Counted from the stretch's first letter, positions 24,530 to 37,780 are shown. The stretch is DNA of 64,000 bases from Atherix ibis (GCA_958298945.1 OY282606.1:44839920-44903919), one strand, 5' to 3'. Program-made: numbers and translations. The notes: generated by a model from the sequence alone, not told the origin.

Positions 24530-24850
24530 AATAGCCGGGAGCTCGGCTTAGGTCATCTGAATCAAAGAATTTCAGAAGTCGGAGCCTCGCGCCGCCAACT
24601 TCCAGTCGAAACTATTGTACTACAATAGCATGTTTTTGGCGTTCTGACTAATATTGTCGTTCCACCGAAGACAGAGCTTATCTCGTCTACTGGGACTGTA
24701 AATGGAGTTCACTTTAGACTTTCCGGACAGAATCTTGCTCATTCTTATAAATTAAGTGTCCAGCCCACTGCAGCCTGTTGAGCTTAATTTGAATCACAAC
24801 CGGGTGGTCATCGGCTGCAACCCTTGACTCCAGGTAGGAAAATAATAAAT
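24530..24850 (-). mobile_element. RTE-type LINE C-terminal fragment
   Basis: The minus strand reads VIQIKLNRLQWAGHLIYKNE followed by DSVRKV, and after a frame change RRDKLCLRWNDNISQNAKNM and SFDWKLAARGSD. This is the RLRWxGHV...GRP.LRW...NWR pattern of the C-terminal region of this retrotransposon class. It may belong to the same family as 27488-27965. Confidence 0.6.
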
Positions 24851-24999
24851 ATTTTTCAAAGCTGTCATCTCCTATCTATTGTAAATAGTTAGCACTTTGT
24901 CCTTCATCTAATGGGTTTTCGAATAAGAGTGATATGATATCTTTAAAAAAACAACACACTAATTGTTAAGGAAATTCAAATGTTTTTTATATAATATGA

Positions 25000-25750
25000 A
25001 GTACAATCGATGCAATTAAGTTTTGAATAAAACCTCATTCAAATGGCCTCCAGGACTTCTTTTGCAGGAACGAATTCGATGAACCCAATTTTCGAGCACT
25101 TTTTCCACTAAATCAAGTCGTATGCCATGAATAGCATATTCAATATTGACTTCTAAAGCATGAAGAGAGTCTGGTTTATTGCTAAAGACCAATGACTTCA
25201 AATAACCCCACAAGAAATAGTCTAATGGTGTTAAAGCACAACTTCTTGGAGGCCATTCAATGTCACAATTTCTTGAAATAATCGAATCTCCAAACTTTTC
25301 TCTCAATAATGCGGTTGTTGCAAGTGCTGTATGGCACGTAGCCCCGTATTGTTAGAACCAGATGTTATCAAGAACAACTTCTTCCAAGTTCGGCCATAAA
25401 AAGTTGGTTATCATCGATCTATACCGCTCTCCATTGACAGTAACGGTGTTACCAGCTTCATTTCGAAAGAAGTATGGACCGATGACTCCATCAGACCAAA
25501 AACCACACCAAACTGTCAATTTGGGTGAATGTAATGGGTGTTCATGAATAATTTGTGGATTTTCTTCGTACCAGAATCGACAGTTTTGTTTATTTATGCA
25601 TCACTCGAGCGCACGAAAAGTTGCAATTGGAGAACGATTATTTTGATAATAAAATTGAATAATTTGTAAACGTTGTTCTTACGTATATCTCTCTATGATG
25701 AAATTGTGAACATTACTGAATGCAATGAAAAAAAAGACAGATCATGACAT
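25000..25750 (-). mobile_element. DDE transposon (LTPLDYFLWG family), internally deleted
   Basis: The C-terminal part, 25306-25016, is intact: EWPPRSCALTPLDYFLWGYL, then VLENWVHRIRSCKRSPGGHL and EVLFKT. Upstream on the minus strand come YFFRNEAGNTVTVNGERYRS, LTVWCGFWSDGVIG and RFWYEENPQIIHEHP, then directly QRLQIIQFYYQNNRSPIATF from the N-terminal helix region, so the middle of the gene is lost. The family is a Tc1/mariner-like DDE group common in arthropods. Stops and frameshifts make it inactive. Confidence 0.75.
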
Positions 25751-25845
25751 ATTACAAATGGCCAGAACGTCACTTAGAAATCATATTACTCTTATTGGAA
25801 AACCCTATATGTGCAGCCTATATTTTCCGCGACCGGGTCAGTCTT

Positions 25846-27470
25846 TTTTTTTTTTTTTTTTTTTTTTTCCGTTTAGATTAATGAGGTACAGGGGGAAACC
25901 TTCAAAAGGTACTCGTCTGGAAGTTTTTCCTGCCAGGTGAGTTATGCGGGATTTTTACCTCGCTAAAACCTAACCTGCACCTCTGATCTTGCTCCCGGAA
26001 TGATGGTTCCCCGGCGGCACTCTTTGTAAATACTACTTCGCCGGGGCGTTCTTGTTTGATGCTACTGCTGTCCCGATGTTATGACGCCTCGCGGCCTATT
26101 CTTCGTACGTTGTGTGGAGATCCTTGAGAATGGATTCCGCGTACTCTGCAATTCTGTTCCAAGCCGATTGGCTCTTCAGCATGCACTCCACTATATTTTC
26201 TGGACTGATGGGACGCTCCAGATTTCTCTCCAGCTCTACCCGCGTCTCCTCATAGAGGGGGCACTGGAAGAACACGTGTTCTGCGTCTTCGATCACATCG
26301 CGGCAATGATGACAGTTTGGGGAGTCAGTTCTCTTGAATCTGTGCAAGTATGCCCGAAAGCATCCATGCCCAGTCAAGAGTTGGGTGATGTAATACCCGA
26401 CTTCCCCGTGCAGGCGAGTGACCCATTTGGTAACATGTGGGATCAGCCGATGAGTCCACCGACCCTTCGTCGAGTTGTCCCATCTCTCTTGCCAGAGGCG
26501 AAGACTCTCGGGTCTCTTCTCTTCACAGAGGACCTTTCGCCGCTCTTCCTTCTTCCTACGATGTTGGCGTTCCCGCTCTCCTGCCAGAATGTCGATGGGT
26601 GGGCATGATGCCACGATGTTGACCGCATCGTGCGGTACCGTTCGGTATGCTGACGCTACTCTGATCGCTGAGAGTCGCTGGACTGATGTCATTGTCTTGC
26701 GGTATGTTGTAAGCTCTAGCGACTTCGCCCACACTGGTGCTCCGTATAGCAGGACGGAGGTAACCACAGTTGCCAGTAGTCGCCTTCGGATTTGCCTGGG
26801 GCCTCCAATATTGGGCATTATCCGCGAAAGTGCGCCCTGTACTGCTGATGCCTTCCTGCTGACGCTGGAGATGTGCTACTTGTAGTTGAGTCTGGCATCC
26901 AGGACCACTCCTAGATACCGGATGTAGGGTAGCGACCGGATGTCGTGATCGCCTACTCTTATGGTGATGGTCTCCATTTTCTTCCGGCTACTCACAAGGA
27001 GTGCCTCAGTCTTATGTTCCGCCAAAGACAGGTCTGCCGATGTCATCCACTGTCTTATGCTCTGGATGGTGGTGGAGAATGCGGCTTCCAGTTCCTCTAG
27101 GTGTTTGGCTACCAGGACAACTGCTACGTCGTCCGCGAAAGCCACGAGTGTTGTGTTCGTCGGTAATTGCAGATGGAGTAGGCCGTCGTACATGACGTTC
27201 CACAAGAGTGGCCCCAGGACAGAGCCCTGAGGTACCCCTCCCGTGACCTCATACTCTGCTAGTCTATCCTCGGTCTCGTATTGCAGTAGTCGATCACTGA
27301 AATATGATCTGACCATCCTCCGTAGGTAGTAAGGCACCCCCATGTTCTCAAGAGCCTCCAAGATTCGATCCCAGCGGGCCGAGTTAAACGCGTTCTTGAT
27401 GTCCAGGGTGACAATGAGGCAATACTTTTTAGAACCGCCTTTCCATCTCTTTCCTGAAATGGCTTCCTTT
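25846..27470 (-). mobile_element. 5'-truncated R1-type LINE, nested insertion with target duplication
   Basis: The minus-strand element ends in a 25-base poly-A (plus-strand T run 25844-25868). It is flanked by the 17-base duplication GCGACCGGGTCAGTCTT at 25829-25845 and 27471-27487; the last two bases are ambiguous with the tail. It lies inside another retrotransposon, whose reading frame resumes after the duplication. The 3' UTR is about 25869-26095. Few lesions are present, so this is one of the younger-looking insertions in the window. Confidence 0.9.
26096..27470 (-). pseudogene. R1-type reverse transcriptase ORF, single TAG
   Basis: From the 5' truncation the frame reads SGKRWKGGSKKYCLIVTLDI, where LDIKNAFNSARW holds the first catalytic Asp of the palm. 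GGVPQGSVLGPLLWN and FADDVAVVLVAKH (catalytic DD) follow. A TAG at about 26878 falls after LDARLNYK, and the same frame continues at once (HISSVSRKASAVQGALSRI, MPNIGGPRQIRRRLLATVV). It then runs through QERWDNSTKGRWTHRLIPHV and a CCHC knuckle (CHHCRDVIEDAEHVFFQC) to HTTYEE-stop. Apart from 5' truncation, one nonsense codon is the only break, probably a C-to-T change at a CAG. No endonuclease domain is present. Confidence 0.88.
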
Positions 27471-27487
27471 GCGACCGGGTCAGTCTT

Positions 27488-27965
27488 GATAAAGGCCTCT
27501 CGTACAGCTCTTTCTGATCGACACACATGCTAAAAAGCTGGACAAACTTAATGAGGTTAGCCCCCTTCATATTTACCAACGTCCAAATAGCTTTTTCCAG
27601 GACCAGGCACGAAAGCACGTCTCCTACTCTGAGACTATTATGGATGTTAAATGGCATTGAAAATGATTCGGCTGCTTTCACTTTTCCTATCATACTATCC
27701 ATAGTCAGCCTAGTCAGTCTAATCAATTATTATGGAATGCCGAACTCATTCATGGATGTGCAGAGTTTTACCCTCACTATGCTATCATAAGCGGTTTTAA
27801 AGTCAATGAACAAATGGTGGATCTGTTGACTATATTCCAACAGTTTTTTGATCGACTGCCACAGAGAGAAGATCTGATCTGTTGCTGATTTCCCTAAAAT
27901 GAAGGCTCTTTTATATGTGGCAATAATTTTTTGGGTGAATGGGGCTATCCTGCCTTTTGGGTGAA
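27488..27965 (-). mobile_element. RTE-type LINE fragment hosting the R1 insertion
   Basis: The minus strand reads SATDQIFSLWQSIKKLLEYS, QIHHLFIDFKTAYDS (first palm Asp), IRLTRLTMDSMIGKVKAAES, LRVGDVLSCL and LEKAIWTLVNMKG, then RSERAVREAFIK. The frame continues across the R1 insertion as TDPVAENIGC at 25843-25810, as expected if the two parts were once contiguous. The catalytic YADD block is degraded (LFSMCVDQ). Confidence 0.75.
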
Positions 27966-30738
27966 TATCTTAAAGATGGTACTCAGCAACGTAGTATCTT
28001 AAAATGAATTTTCTGCATTAAGTGGACTTTTTGAAAAATTTTATTTCTACTAACAGTTGTACAAATATGTTAATTATTACCGCCGCAATATCTTAGATTA
28101 TTCTGCGATAATTAAAGGACACCCAGACTATATCAATAATTGTATGTAAACTCAAGACCACTGCATACCATATACAAGCATTTTAAGTATTGCTTAGTTA
28201 GGGTATTCATTTTCTTTAAATAACGCTTTAAAAATTTCTGCATTCTTTCCTATATATTAATATCATTAAAACTTCTGTGTTATTATTATTTTCATAGTCA
28301 AACTACTATAATAATATTAAAACCCTTTCAAAAAATTTAATAAATGTTTTGTTTAGGATCTGGAGTAATACTTCTTAAATAAAGAAAGTTTATGTTTTTA
28401 CAACTAACATTGTGTAAAGTATGGATTTAAGAAAAATTAACGCGGTCTTACATTTCCTAAACACAAATCGTATGCGTCATCCCCTATCCATTTATACTAT
28501 CATTTGTCAAAAATAAATAATTATATGTCTTTATAATCTTCTTTTGGATTTATTGGAAAATTTTATATTCTTTTAATAATAATCCTTTTTGAAAAAGGTA
28601 TACTCAATAATGTATGGCAGTACTAACGACATATTGTATAAGAGTAATGATTTTATAGTAAGATAGTAAGGGTTGAATATAATTTAGATTGACTGAAAAC
28701 GTGTATTTTTCATCTTAAGTAAATATTATAATTCATTACTTCTCACGCTCAATAGGAGAGGGAACATAGTTTTAAAAATTGTTCTTCTCAATTCAATTTT
28801 GGCATTTAATTTCTAGCATAAATCCTGATACTTAATTTTTTTGCCATTATTGCGAAATTTACTAAATAAAGATCAGTGATCCCATTTTTTTGTTGCAAAC
28901 CTACACTTTTACATAGCTCAGCGTATATTATTTCTGGGTTAGTGTCTTCAGCAAAAAAAAAAAAAAATACTTCGTATCCCAAGGATAATATTTCCTATGA
29001 TAGCACGCAAAATAAAATTTTACAAGCATTCTTACCAAAAAATTCAATATAATTACTCGTCATATGCACGTATTTAATATTGTAGCAGATTTTGTTGATT
29101 ACTGCAATAAAACCCATTCTGTGTTATATACTGCTAGTAATTATAAGAAGGATAAAAGCCCAATAAAATTTTATTTCAACTAAGTAATTCAAAAGAAAAA
29201 TTGTAATTATACCTTAAGTAGTTTTTATTAAAGAATCTACGAGTACTATACTTTTGTATACTATGTACTGAAATAATAAATTGCAAAAGAGACTAGAAAA
29301 CAATTTTATTTCTCTTGATTTATATTTTTTTTGTAGAAATATTTGAAGAAAAAATAGGAGTAAACAAAGAAAAAGTACACTTTTTTTAAGTATAATTAGA
29401 ATAATGTGAAATGCATTCGTAAATGGAATACACTCTGTTCCATTAATAAAAGTGATTCCACGTGTACTTATTTTATTTATGAAGCAGAACAAAGCTAAAA
29501 TTTTCTTCCAAAAATACTTTCATAGAATTCGTAAGGATGAAGTTGAATATCCTCTTAAAGATGGTACGGTATAGTAAATATTAAAGTTTATACTCATACG
29601 ATAGTCTGTACGAAACTAGCAACGATATATCAAATATGCAAAATCTGATTTTGCTCCTTATTTGAATATTAAGAATGGAAAAAATATAGTTTTGTAATCT
29701 GACAAGGTTTCTCAGACAAGGATTGTCATGTCTTGAATTTCTAAAGAAAATAATAATAATAAGTTTCAGTTAGCATGTAGAAAAATGTTGATATGGTAGA
29801 GGATTTTGAAAAGAAAAAACCTTATTTACTTCTGAATAAAATACTCAAATGTACTATATACCTTAATGTAGAAAAATTTGAAAAATATTCAATTTGATAT
29901 AAAAATTTTAATTTTATATATAATAATTTAGTGAATTTTAAGTAAGTATTGACAACAAAATAAATTGATAAAAATAAGAAGAATTGTTGAGAAACCATAT
30001 TTTAAAATGTTTTCAAATAAATTTTCTCAAAAATTCTTCTTATTTGCATCAGTTTATCCTTGTTACATAAATATATACAATATATATTTTTTAAATATAG
30101 TGTTTAGATAAGTCTCTAATAATTCACTCATTTTATGTGTAGATAAAATATTTAGCATTTTTTTGCATTTGCATAGTGCTCATATTATGGAAAATTTAAA
30201 ATAGTTTCATTTTGTGAATTTAGCAAATTTTAATGAATTATTTTTTTGAATTTTAATTAAATTTTTTTGTGTTTTTTTTTCTATATGCGATGATATAAAA
30301 TAGCAAAATTATAAATATTCATTATTAAGCTATCATAATTAAAAATATTTTAAGCTATTATAGTTAAAAATATTTAAAATAACTAAAAGAATTTTTATAG
30401 TTAATAAATTTAACATTTACTTTAATAAATTTTAATAAACATTATATTTTAGATTAGCATTTAGGACAAATAAAAATAGAGATTTGGTTAAGAGAAGCTA
30501 CTGCAAGTCTAAATATTTGTAATTAACTAAAAGATGTTTTCTATATATAAAACTTCTAAGACAAACTATAATAAATTTTAGGCAGTTTAATTTTTAAGAA
30601 TATTTTAAAAAGTCTTTTATGACTAACCAAATTTTTAGGTCAAATAAAATAGAATTTTTAGTCATACTAAAATAGAAATGGTAAAAATTGTGATTAAAAT
30701 TTTTTTACAATTATATACAATAATAAATTTTAATTATA
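27966..30738. other. no feature recognised
   Basis: AT-rich sequence with only short chance frames such as 29214-29492, a low-complexity Leu/Phe-rich frame without family resemblance. Confidence 0.45.
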
Positions 30739-30740
30739 TA

Positions 30741-32039
30741 TTGGGTTGTTCGGAAAGTAATTTCGTTGCTTCACAACAGAGGACTTAATTGAATTTTTCA
30801 CAACAAACTTCACACTTAAGCCGCATAATCATATATATTTTGACAGCTGGAATAGCAAGGCTTGCTTATAAATAAAATTAGCGAGGCTGGTTTGATTGAT
30901 TCGGCACAGTAGTTTTTGCTTGATACCCTTTTAAATATGGAAAGTAAAAACCGCATTTTCGACATATTTTACTTTTTTACTATAGAAAAGATAAAAAATT
31001 CTGTTCAAGCAAGAAAAAACTTATGCAGAAGAGCGGCAGTGCCAAAACTGGTTTGCAAAATTTTGATCCGGCAATTTTGATCTCGAAGATGCATCACGTT
31101 CTTGAAGGCCAGTTGAAGCTGATGAAGACACTAATTTGATCTCGAAGATGCACCTGACTTAGGCCAGTTGAAGCTTATGAAGACACAATAAAGACAATAA
31201 TTGATGCAAATCGGCGAATAATAACTCGCGAGGTCGCTGAGAGATTAAATTGATCGAATTCGACCGTTCATTATCATTTGAAATGGATAGTTTTTATCTC
31301 TTCTTACGGAAAAAAATTTGTGCTGTCGCATTGACGTTTGTGATTTGCTTTTCAAACGCCAAGAAATGAATCCATTTTTGAAGTGTATCATCACTGGAGA
31401 CGAGAAATGGGTTGTCTACAACAACGTTAAGCGCAAAAGATGCTGGAGTAGTAAAGATGAACCGGCTCAAAGCACTTCGAAAGCCAATATTCGTCAAAAA
31501 AGGCTATACTATCTGTTTGGTGGGATTTCGAAGGAATCGTTTATTTCGAGCTTCTACCGAGCAACACAACGATCTATTCTAAAGTGTACTGTCATTAGTT
31601 GGACAAATTGAGTGATTCAATTCAAAATTGGTCAATAAGAAAGGTATAGTATTCCAACAGGATAATGCGAAACCACATACAAGCTTGATCACTCTGCAAA
31701 AGCTTTTATAGCTTGGATGGGATATGCTACTATATCCATCATACTTTCCCGACCTAGCACCTTCCGATTATTGTTTGTTCCGGTCTCTATAAAATTTTAT
31801 ATAGAGACAGTGAAACGTTTAATTCAAACAAGGACATCAAAAATCACTTGGATCAGTTTTTTTTGGCAGCAAAGAACAAAAATTTTATGAGCGTGTAATC
31901 ATGCTACTACCAGAAAGACGGCAAAGGGTATTGGATCAGACTGGACAATATTTAATTGAATAAAATATTAATTCACTATAAGAAAATCGTCTTTCATTTT
32001 TATAAAATAAAAAATGAAATTACTTTTCGAACAACCCAA
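30741..32039 (+). mobile_element. mariner, mellifera subfamily type, both ends intact, ORF shattered
   Basis: Terminal inverted repeats TTGGGTTGTTCGGAAAGTAA (30741) and its complement ending at 32039 differ by one base over 24, with TA on each side. The transposase begins MESKNRIFDIFYFF near 30937. A 59-base direct duplication with a small deletion lies at 31075-31187. ITGDEKWVVYNNVKRKRCWS holds the first Asp. Later frames give VFQQDNAKPHTS (second Asp) and PDLAPSDYCLF (third Asp), then ILPERRQRVLDQTGQYLIE-like text at the end. The catalytic residues survive, but the frame is broken in many places. Confidence 0.92.
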
Positions 32040-32439
32040 TAATTTTTCGTTAACAAAAATAGTCTTAAATAAATTTTTAGACAATTTAAAATACGGGTTA
32101 AGTCATGCTAAATAAAGAATTGACTATTATATCGTTTTGGAGTTCAAAATAGTTTTTTTTAATTAAAAGAGGTTTTTATGTTCTCAAATTTGAAGTCTTA
32201 CTATAATAAATTTTCGTAAACATAATATTTTAGATTTCCTATATTAGTATATTACCGCAAAAATGATTGTTGGAACAATTTTCAAGGTCTCAAGTGCTAA
32301 TGTATTAGATTTGATAAAAAATTAAGTAAGTTTCCATGTGTTTTTAATTTGAATTATTAGTTAGTGGAAAAAGATCGTAGCGTTTTTTGAGTAAAATAGG
32401 GACTTTATATCAGAGTGTTAAAATCAATTTATTCAAACC

Positions 32440-32990
32440 AAATATTCTCTATTATTATCGACAATGTTTCAGCATTTTGAATAATAACATTTTGGCAGGG
32501 CCATGATTTCATCAGTACAGAACTTCTGGGATTTCTGCTTGAAAAACTGAATCAAGTTTTTCAATAGGCCTCTCTTGAAGCCAGCTTGGTTCCATGAAAA
32601 GAGTTCTGCGGAGATCAAAACAAATGGCAGTCTAATGGTACTATACTCGTATCTCGCTATATGGTGGATGTATTAAAACTTCACAGGCAAGCTCTCTTTA
32701 TTTTTCGAGAGTCATCTAATATACTTACCATATGGTTGAGCGTTATCGTACACCCTTCCTATTAATCAATTCTGGCCGTTTTCTCTCAATCGTTTGACGT
32801 AATCTCTCTTGTTAATGATAGTACAGTACAGAGTTAACGATTTAACTGAATATTTAACTGACACACAGATATAACCTTATTGGCTTTCAATCATGGCTTT
32901 GAAATTGTTTGGGATTGTTCATTTCTCTTTTTCCACGATATCTTTCAAACGATATTCTCGCATTTTACTCATTTTCATCACCAGTTATGC
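32440..32990 (-). mobile_element. mariner relic, mellifera type
   Basis: The minus strand reads RKRPELINRKGV-like text, then YDNAQPYGKYIR (second Asp block), VLIHPPYS, and GLLKNLIQFFKQKSQKFCTD with EIMALPKC, matching the C-terminal third of the transposase at 30.7 kb. No ends were found and frames are broken throughout. Confidence 0.55.
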
Positions 32991-35900
32991 TTCTGGTTTT
33001 ATTTTTTTAAAGGTAAGTAAAGTACGAGTAAATAATTTTTAAACATTGATCAAATATGTTATATACTGTAAGGAAACTTCAAGCATGTTTATTGTCATTG
33101 CGAAAAAAAAATTCACTAGTGAAGAGTGATTGGAGCTAATTAACATTGAATAATCTCAGTTAGTACAAACTAATACCAAAAAAATTGAAAAAGCTAGCAC
33201 AAAAAAGAAAAATCCCACCAATTACATAAAAAATGATAATCAAGCTTGGTTGTGTTAACATTATGTGTATGTGTACGTGTGGATTTGTATATAAATAACG
33301 ATATTGAAACAAACAAAAAAGATTTCAATTTCTACGTGGAAATTATGACTCTTTTTTGGGTGTTGGTCATTTAATAATAGTCCGAAAATGACCTCTAAAG
33401 TTATTTTATTAAAAAATAAAAAATAATAAAAAAAATGCATTCTTTTTTTGTAAACCTTTTTTACACTTTCGATACCAAAGTAAGTTCGAAATGAAGATTA
33501 GGAGGGGAAGACAGCTTATAAAAACTTGATATCGATTATAATACTCGTAAATACCAGATCAGGTTAGTTTGTTTGATTTTATATAAGGCCCCTTAGATGT
33601 ATGCCAGGAGATGATACTTTATAGCGTCACGATCATGATGCCATTTGGAAACGTTGCTTTCATTCATTGTAACAATACTGAAAGGATTCAACTCGAATCG
33701 CCTTTAGCTTCTCGGTTAAACTTCCTCGAGAATATAAAGTATTGTATATACTTTGTATTCTCGCGGAAGTTTAAAAATTACAGGAAACTATCTTTATCAA
33801 GAAATTTAAACTCTCGGATTTATCAATTTCAACACAAATTATTAAGGCGCATTGTTGCTCCAAATTTTGCATAAATACAACTTAACTTCTCAGGCTTTAC
33901 AGGGTCGCGTAGTTACAGGGCGACGTTGAAGCTTGTAATATACGTTTAAGAGGGACTTAAGTATAAATTATATGGTAGTTGCGCGAGCTCTAGTAATAGC
34001 TTCACACTGCAAAAAAAAATACCACTGCTAATCGGACGCCAAATTTGGTTAATATCTTTTTTTTTTTTTAAAAAACTCTTTTAGAGAAGTTATGGAGAAA
34101 AAAATCCCATTTGAAATTCGCAGTTTTTTTACGTAATTATTGGAAAAAGGTTACTTTATTAATTCAAAAATCAATTATTTTAAAAAATATTTTTCCATTT
34201 AATTATATAAAAGGATTATTTTGATAAACCTTGAGGATAATATCAGCACCTTTATAATTGCAATTGATCTTCTTTATTGTTTTCTATTTAAATCATGCGA
34301 AATTAAAAAAAAAAAATAAACAAAAATGCTGATAGCACTAATTGAAAAAATATATTGTTTTTTTATTGGAAAAAATATTGCGAAAATTGAAAAAAATAAT
34401 ACATATCAGAAGGGAAGATATCCGTCGTATAAATAACTGAAGGGAGCAAAATCGAAGTATTTTTTTTTATACTTACTCGTACGTTCACGTACATTACGGC
34501 GAGATACTGAGCATTTTTATAGCTAACTCACCTTTGATCTAAGATAGATAATATTGCGAACATACGCTAACTAGTCGTTATCCCAACAATTCTAATATAT
34601 AATACTTATACAATTTCATTCAACTTATCACAGATATTAGGGTCGGTTTATCTTGTTTTTCATGCTCAAATCATGAGGCACCTAAATATTGAGTTAATTT
34701 TTAAACCCAAATTTTCGCGAATGGTTTAAAATGATTTGATGATAATTTGCCAATCAGAACAGGACTGAGTTTTGCAAAAAATTCATAATTTTTACATTAC
34801 TATACAGATTTTAATAAAATTGAAAAAGGTCGAAAAATGCCATGAACTTTTTCGACAAACTGATGAATAGAAGTTTTCAAATGGAAAATTTGAGATAGAT
34901 TTAAAGTGGTTTTCCTAGTGAGTTGATTTGAAAAGACTTTTATAGTCTTAAGTTCTTAGAATAATTTATATAAACAATATTTATTTATTATTTTCATATA
35001 ATTTATATTAAATTAAAGAATATTAATGTTTGCTAAAATAATCAATATAATCTTATCTTTGAAATTTTATACAATTTCTTGCATTGGAAAATTTATATAA
35101 GCAGTACAAAAAATTATTTTAATAAAAATATTGCCCTCTTAACCTGCTCTTATAATATTAAAACTTAAGTTGCTATTGTATTATCATTCCTTTCAGTTCG
35201 TAGATTCTATTTCAAGTGGAATTCTATTTGAAATGAATGTATCAGCTACGACCACGTGTTCGAATTAAATATGTTTCAATAAAGGTTAATGCTTTTTGTT
35301 TTGGAATATACGAAAATGTAATTTTATATATAATGATATCTAAATAACTATGATGAATATACGTGAGAAAAGTAAAAGAGCAAAGAGGATTCTATTATAT
35401 TGAAAGTTACTAGCATGTGAACAATATGAGCATATTCACGTATTTTGAGTACAGATTACATGCCGCAACATAAATTGGAGAACGTTTCTATGCCTAAACA
35501 TAATCTTGGTAGGGTACATAGTATCTCGACAAGGTAATAATCCTTTTCGATGTTTTTAGAAATACTAGGACATGTATGTGTATATATGTATATACATAAC
35601 TACTGGTTGTTATCTAGAATTTATTTATTCTACTATAATATAATTTTAGTTGAAATGGAATACTCATATTCAAATGAAAGTTTTCCTATACAAAGTCTAA
35701 ATTATTATTCACGATAAGAAAATGTACAAATACATACGGTAGGGATTTTAAGTTTGTCTATTCCGCTATATTATTGTATAAGTAGTAGTTAATAAACTAA
35801 ACTATTGTTAATAAAACTAGTAACTATAAAGTTCATAAAATATGTTATCAAATATTGTTGAAGTAGTTTTGATATTAAACAGGAAAGATAAACGTGATTT

Positions 35901-36529
35901 TGAAATAGAAGATCCCAGTTCTATTTTGATATTTGTTAGATATAATAAGTATGGTAAAAAAAAAAAACAAAAATATATATTGCAATTAAATATTTATTGT
36001 TAATAAAATTTTTGAAAAATATCTATTTTATGGGACAGCAAAATTATCCTGAGGCTAGTTAGATTAGGAAATTGTGTGAAGGTCTCAAACCATACAATTT
36101 TACAGCTGGCATTACCAAAAATACTATTGATTTTACCTAAAACAGACCTTACTTCATCAGTTAATAAATAAATGGAGACTCAATTAATATCCTGGTGCAG
36201 ATCATTCTTATATAAGTGAAGTGATTTATATTATCATATTTAAAATTTTTTTTAATAACAAATCCTTAAAATTTTCAATGTACACTTTTTCTAGTTTTTA
36301 TTTTAAATATGCTCGCATTTAAGGCATAATGAATATTTATCGTACGAGTGGAAGGTATTAGAAGGATTGGCGCAAAAGGAGCATTGTAGTTGAAAGTCCT
36401 TATAACTTTTTTGTTTTAATTATTTTTTAAAAGAAATTGATTTCAGTATTTTATATAGCAGATTTGGAGAAATTTAAATGCAAGAATACTTAATGGAATA
36501 ATGAACCAAAATCGTTGAAATATATTTTG
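32991..36529. other. no gene recognised; contains one hairpin
   Basis: AT-rich. An 87-codon frame at 33611-33874 spans the hairpin at 33718-33772 and has no recognised family. The rest shows only A/T runs. Confidence 0.4.
33718..33772. repeat. imperfect inverted repeat, 24-base arms
   Basis: Arms 33718-33741 and 33749-33772 pair with two mismatches around a 7-base loop; the core is CGAGAATATAAAGTA against TACTTTGTATTCTCG. Confidence 0.85.
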
Positions 36530-37250
36530 AAAATCAATTCTCCATTATTTTGACTCAGCGTGTATATCGTCTATATTTAAATGTTCAAATTGGATCCTCA
36601 GAATCAACAATAAACCGTTTGGATGCCAATTTTCGATAACAAGGGATAGTAAGGAAGCATCGTAATGCCGGAAAATAGTGTACAGTGCACACAAATAAAA
36701 ATATTGAAAGTGTACGGGAGAGTAGGCAAGAAATTCTAGAAACATCTACAAGGAGAACGTTGACATAACTTGGGCTATTACGAAGGACGCTGCAAAGAAT
36801 TTTGGATACATTACGCATGATCACATATAAAGTTCAGTTTGTGTAAGAATTGAACATGACAAAAGCTGAAGAAAATTCAAATTTTATTCATAATTCTGTT
36901 ATGAGCAATTAAGCCCATTTCCAATTAAATGACTTTGTAAATAAGGGAAACTTAAGTGTACTTGTCTTATGCGGTATATTGTCCGAAAGGATAATTGGCC
37001 TATATTTCTTTACAAATAAACTTGGTATCGTAGTCTCCATCAATAGTGCTCAATATCGGAAAATGTTGGAATGTTTTTTAAGGCCAGCTGTAGTAACCCT
37101 GCGGTTTCACCAAGAACAGGCGCATACTGCAAGGGAATCAATGTTTCTGTTAAATGATATGTTTCGCGAACGCATTATTTTGCGTACAAGCGATTTCAAT
37201 TTACCTTTTCCTTATCCAGATTTAACCTTTTCTAACTGTTTCCTTTGAGA
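36530..37250 (+). mobile_element. relic of the LTPLDYFLWG-type DDE transposon
   Basis: Plus-strand pieces in family order: SSESTINRLDANF; HTNKNIESVRESRQEILETS; LLRRTLQRILDTLRMITYKV with QFV; HFQLNDFVNK; LYFFTNKLGIVVSINSAQYR; VVTLRFHQEQAHTARESMF; LLNDMFRERIILRTSDFNLP. The catalytic block degenerates at PYPDLTFSNCFL. It covers both the DNA-binding and DDE regions but is full of changes. Confidence 0.65.
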
Positions 37251-37780
37251 ATAGTGTATATTAATAAGCTAAGAAGTATTTTTTAATTAAAAAACTACAT
37301 TCATAATAAAATTGATGTCATAACACCTAAAATTTTGCAATAGGTTAGGGAAAATGTTTTGGTGGGAGCAGTAAATAGCCACCAATTGCGAGATATTACT
37401 AATCCAAAAATATTTCATATATTATTTATTTATAAAAGTAATAATTATAGCTTAATTATAGATTTTATAATCTGGGAAAACCGATTATTGTAGAGGGCAG
37501 TTCTACAATCGTATTATATGGTTTAAGTAAAAATATTCAACTAAGCAGAACATGCAAAAATAGGTCCTAGAGAGAACTGATAAGTATGGGGTTTATAGTA
37601 AAAAAAACTTGAAAGAATGGAGTGGAACTAGTCAATTCACTTGAACACTGTTTATGGCAAATATGATAAATTAAGGAAAGGCAGGAGACATTACGAAGGT
37701 GTTCCAATTAGTTCATTGAATCCGATATGATTTTATCACCAATAAGTCTTATCGCATGATTTTTGCTCCCGTCTATTTCT

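Noticed and set aside
25844..25868. Simple T-homopolymer
   Set aside because: Better explained as the poly-A tail of the minus-strand R1 insertion, given the flanking 17-base duplication.
26081..26885. Plus-strand frames of up to 175 codons in the R1 region
   Set aside because: Antisense to the R1 ORF, whose RT and CCHC motifs are clear on the minus strand.
29214..29492. 92-codon minus-strand frame resembling a membrane protein
   Set aside because: Hydrophobicity comes from AT-rich codons; no conserved motif, no neighbours, no splice signals.
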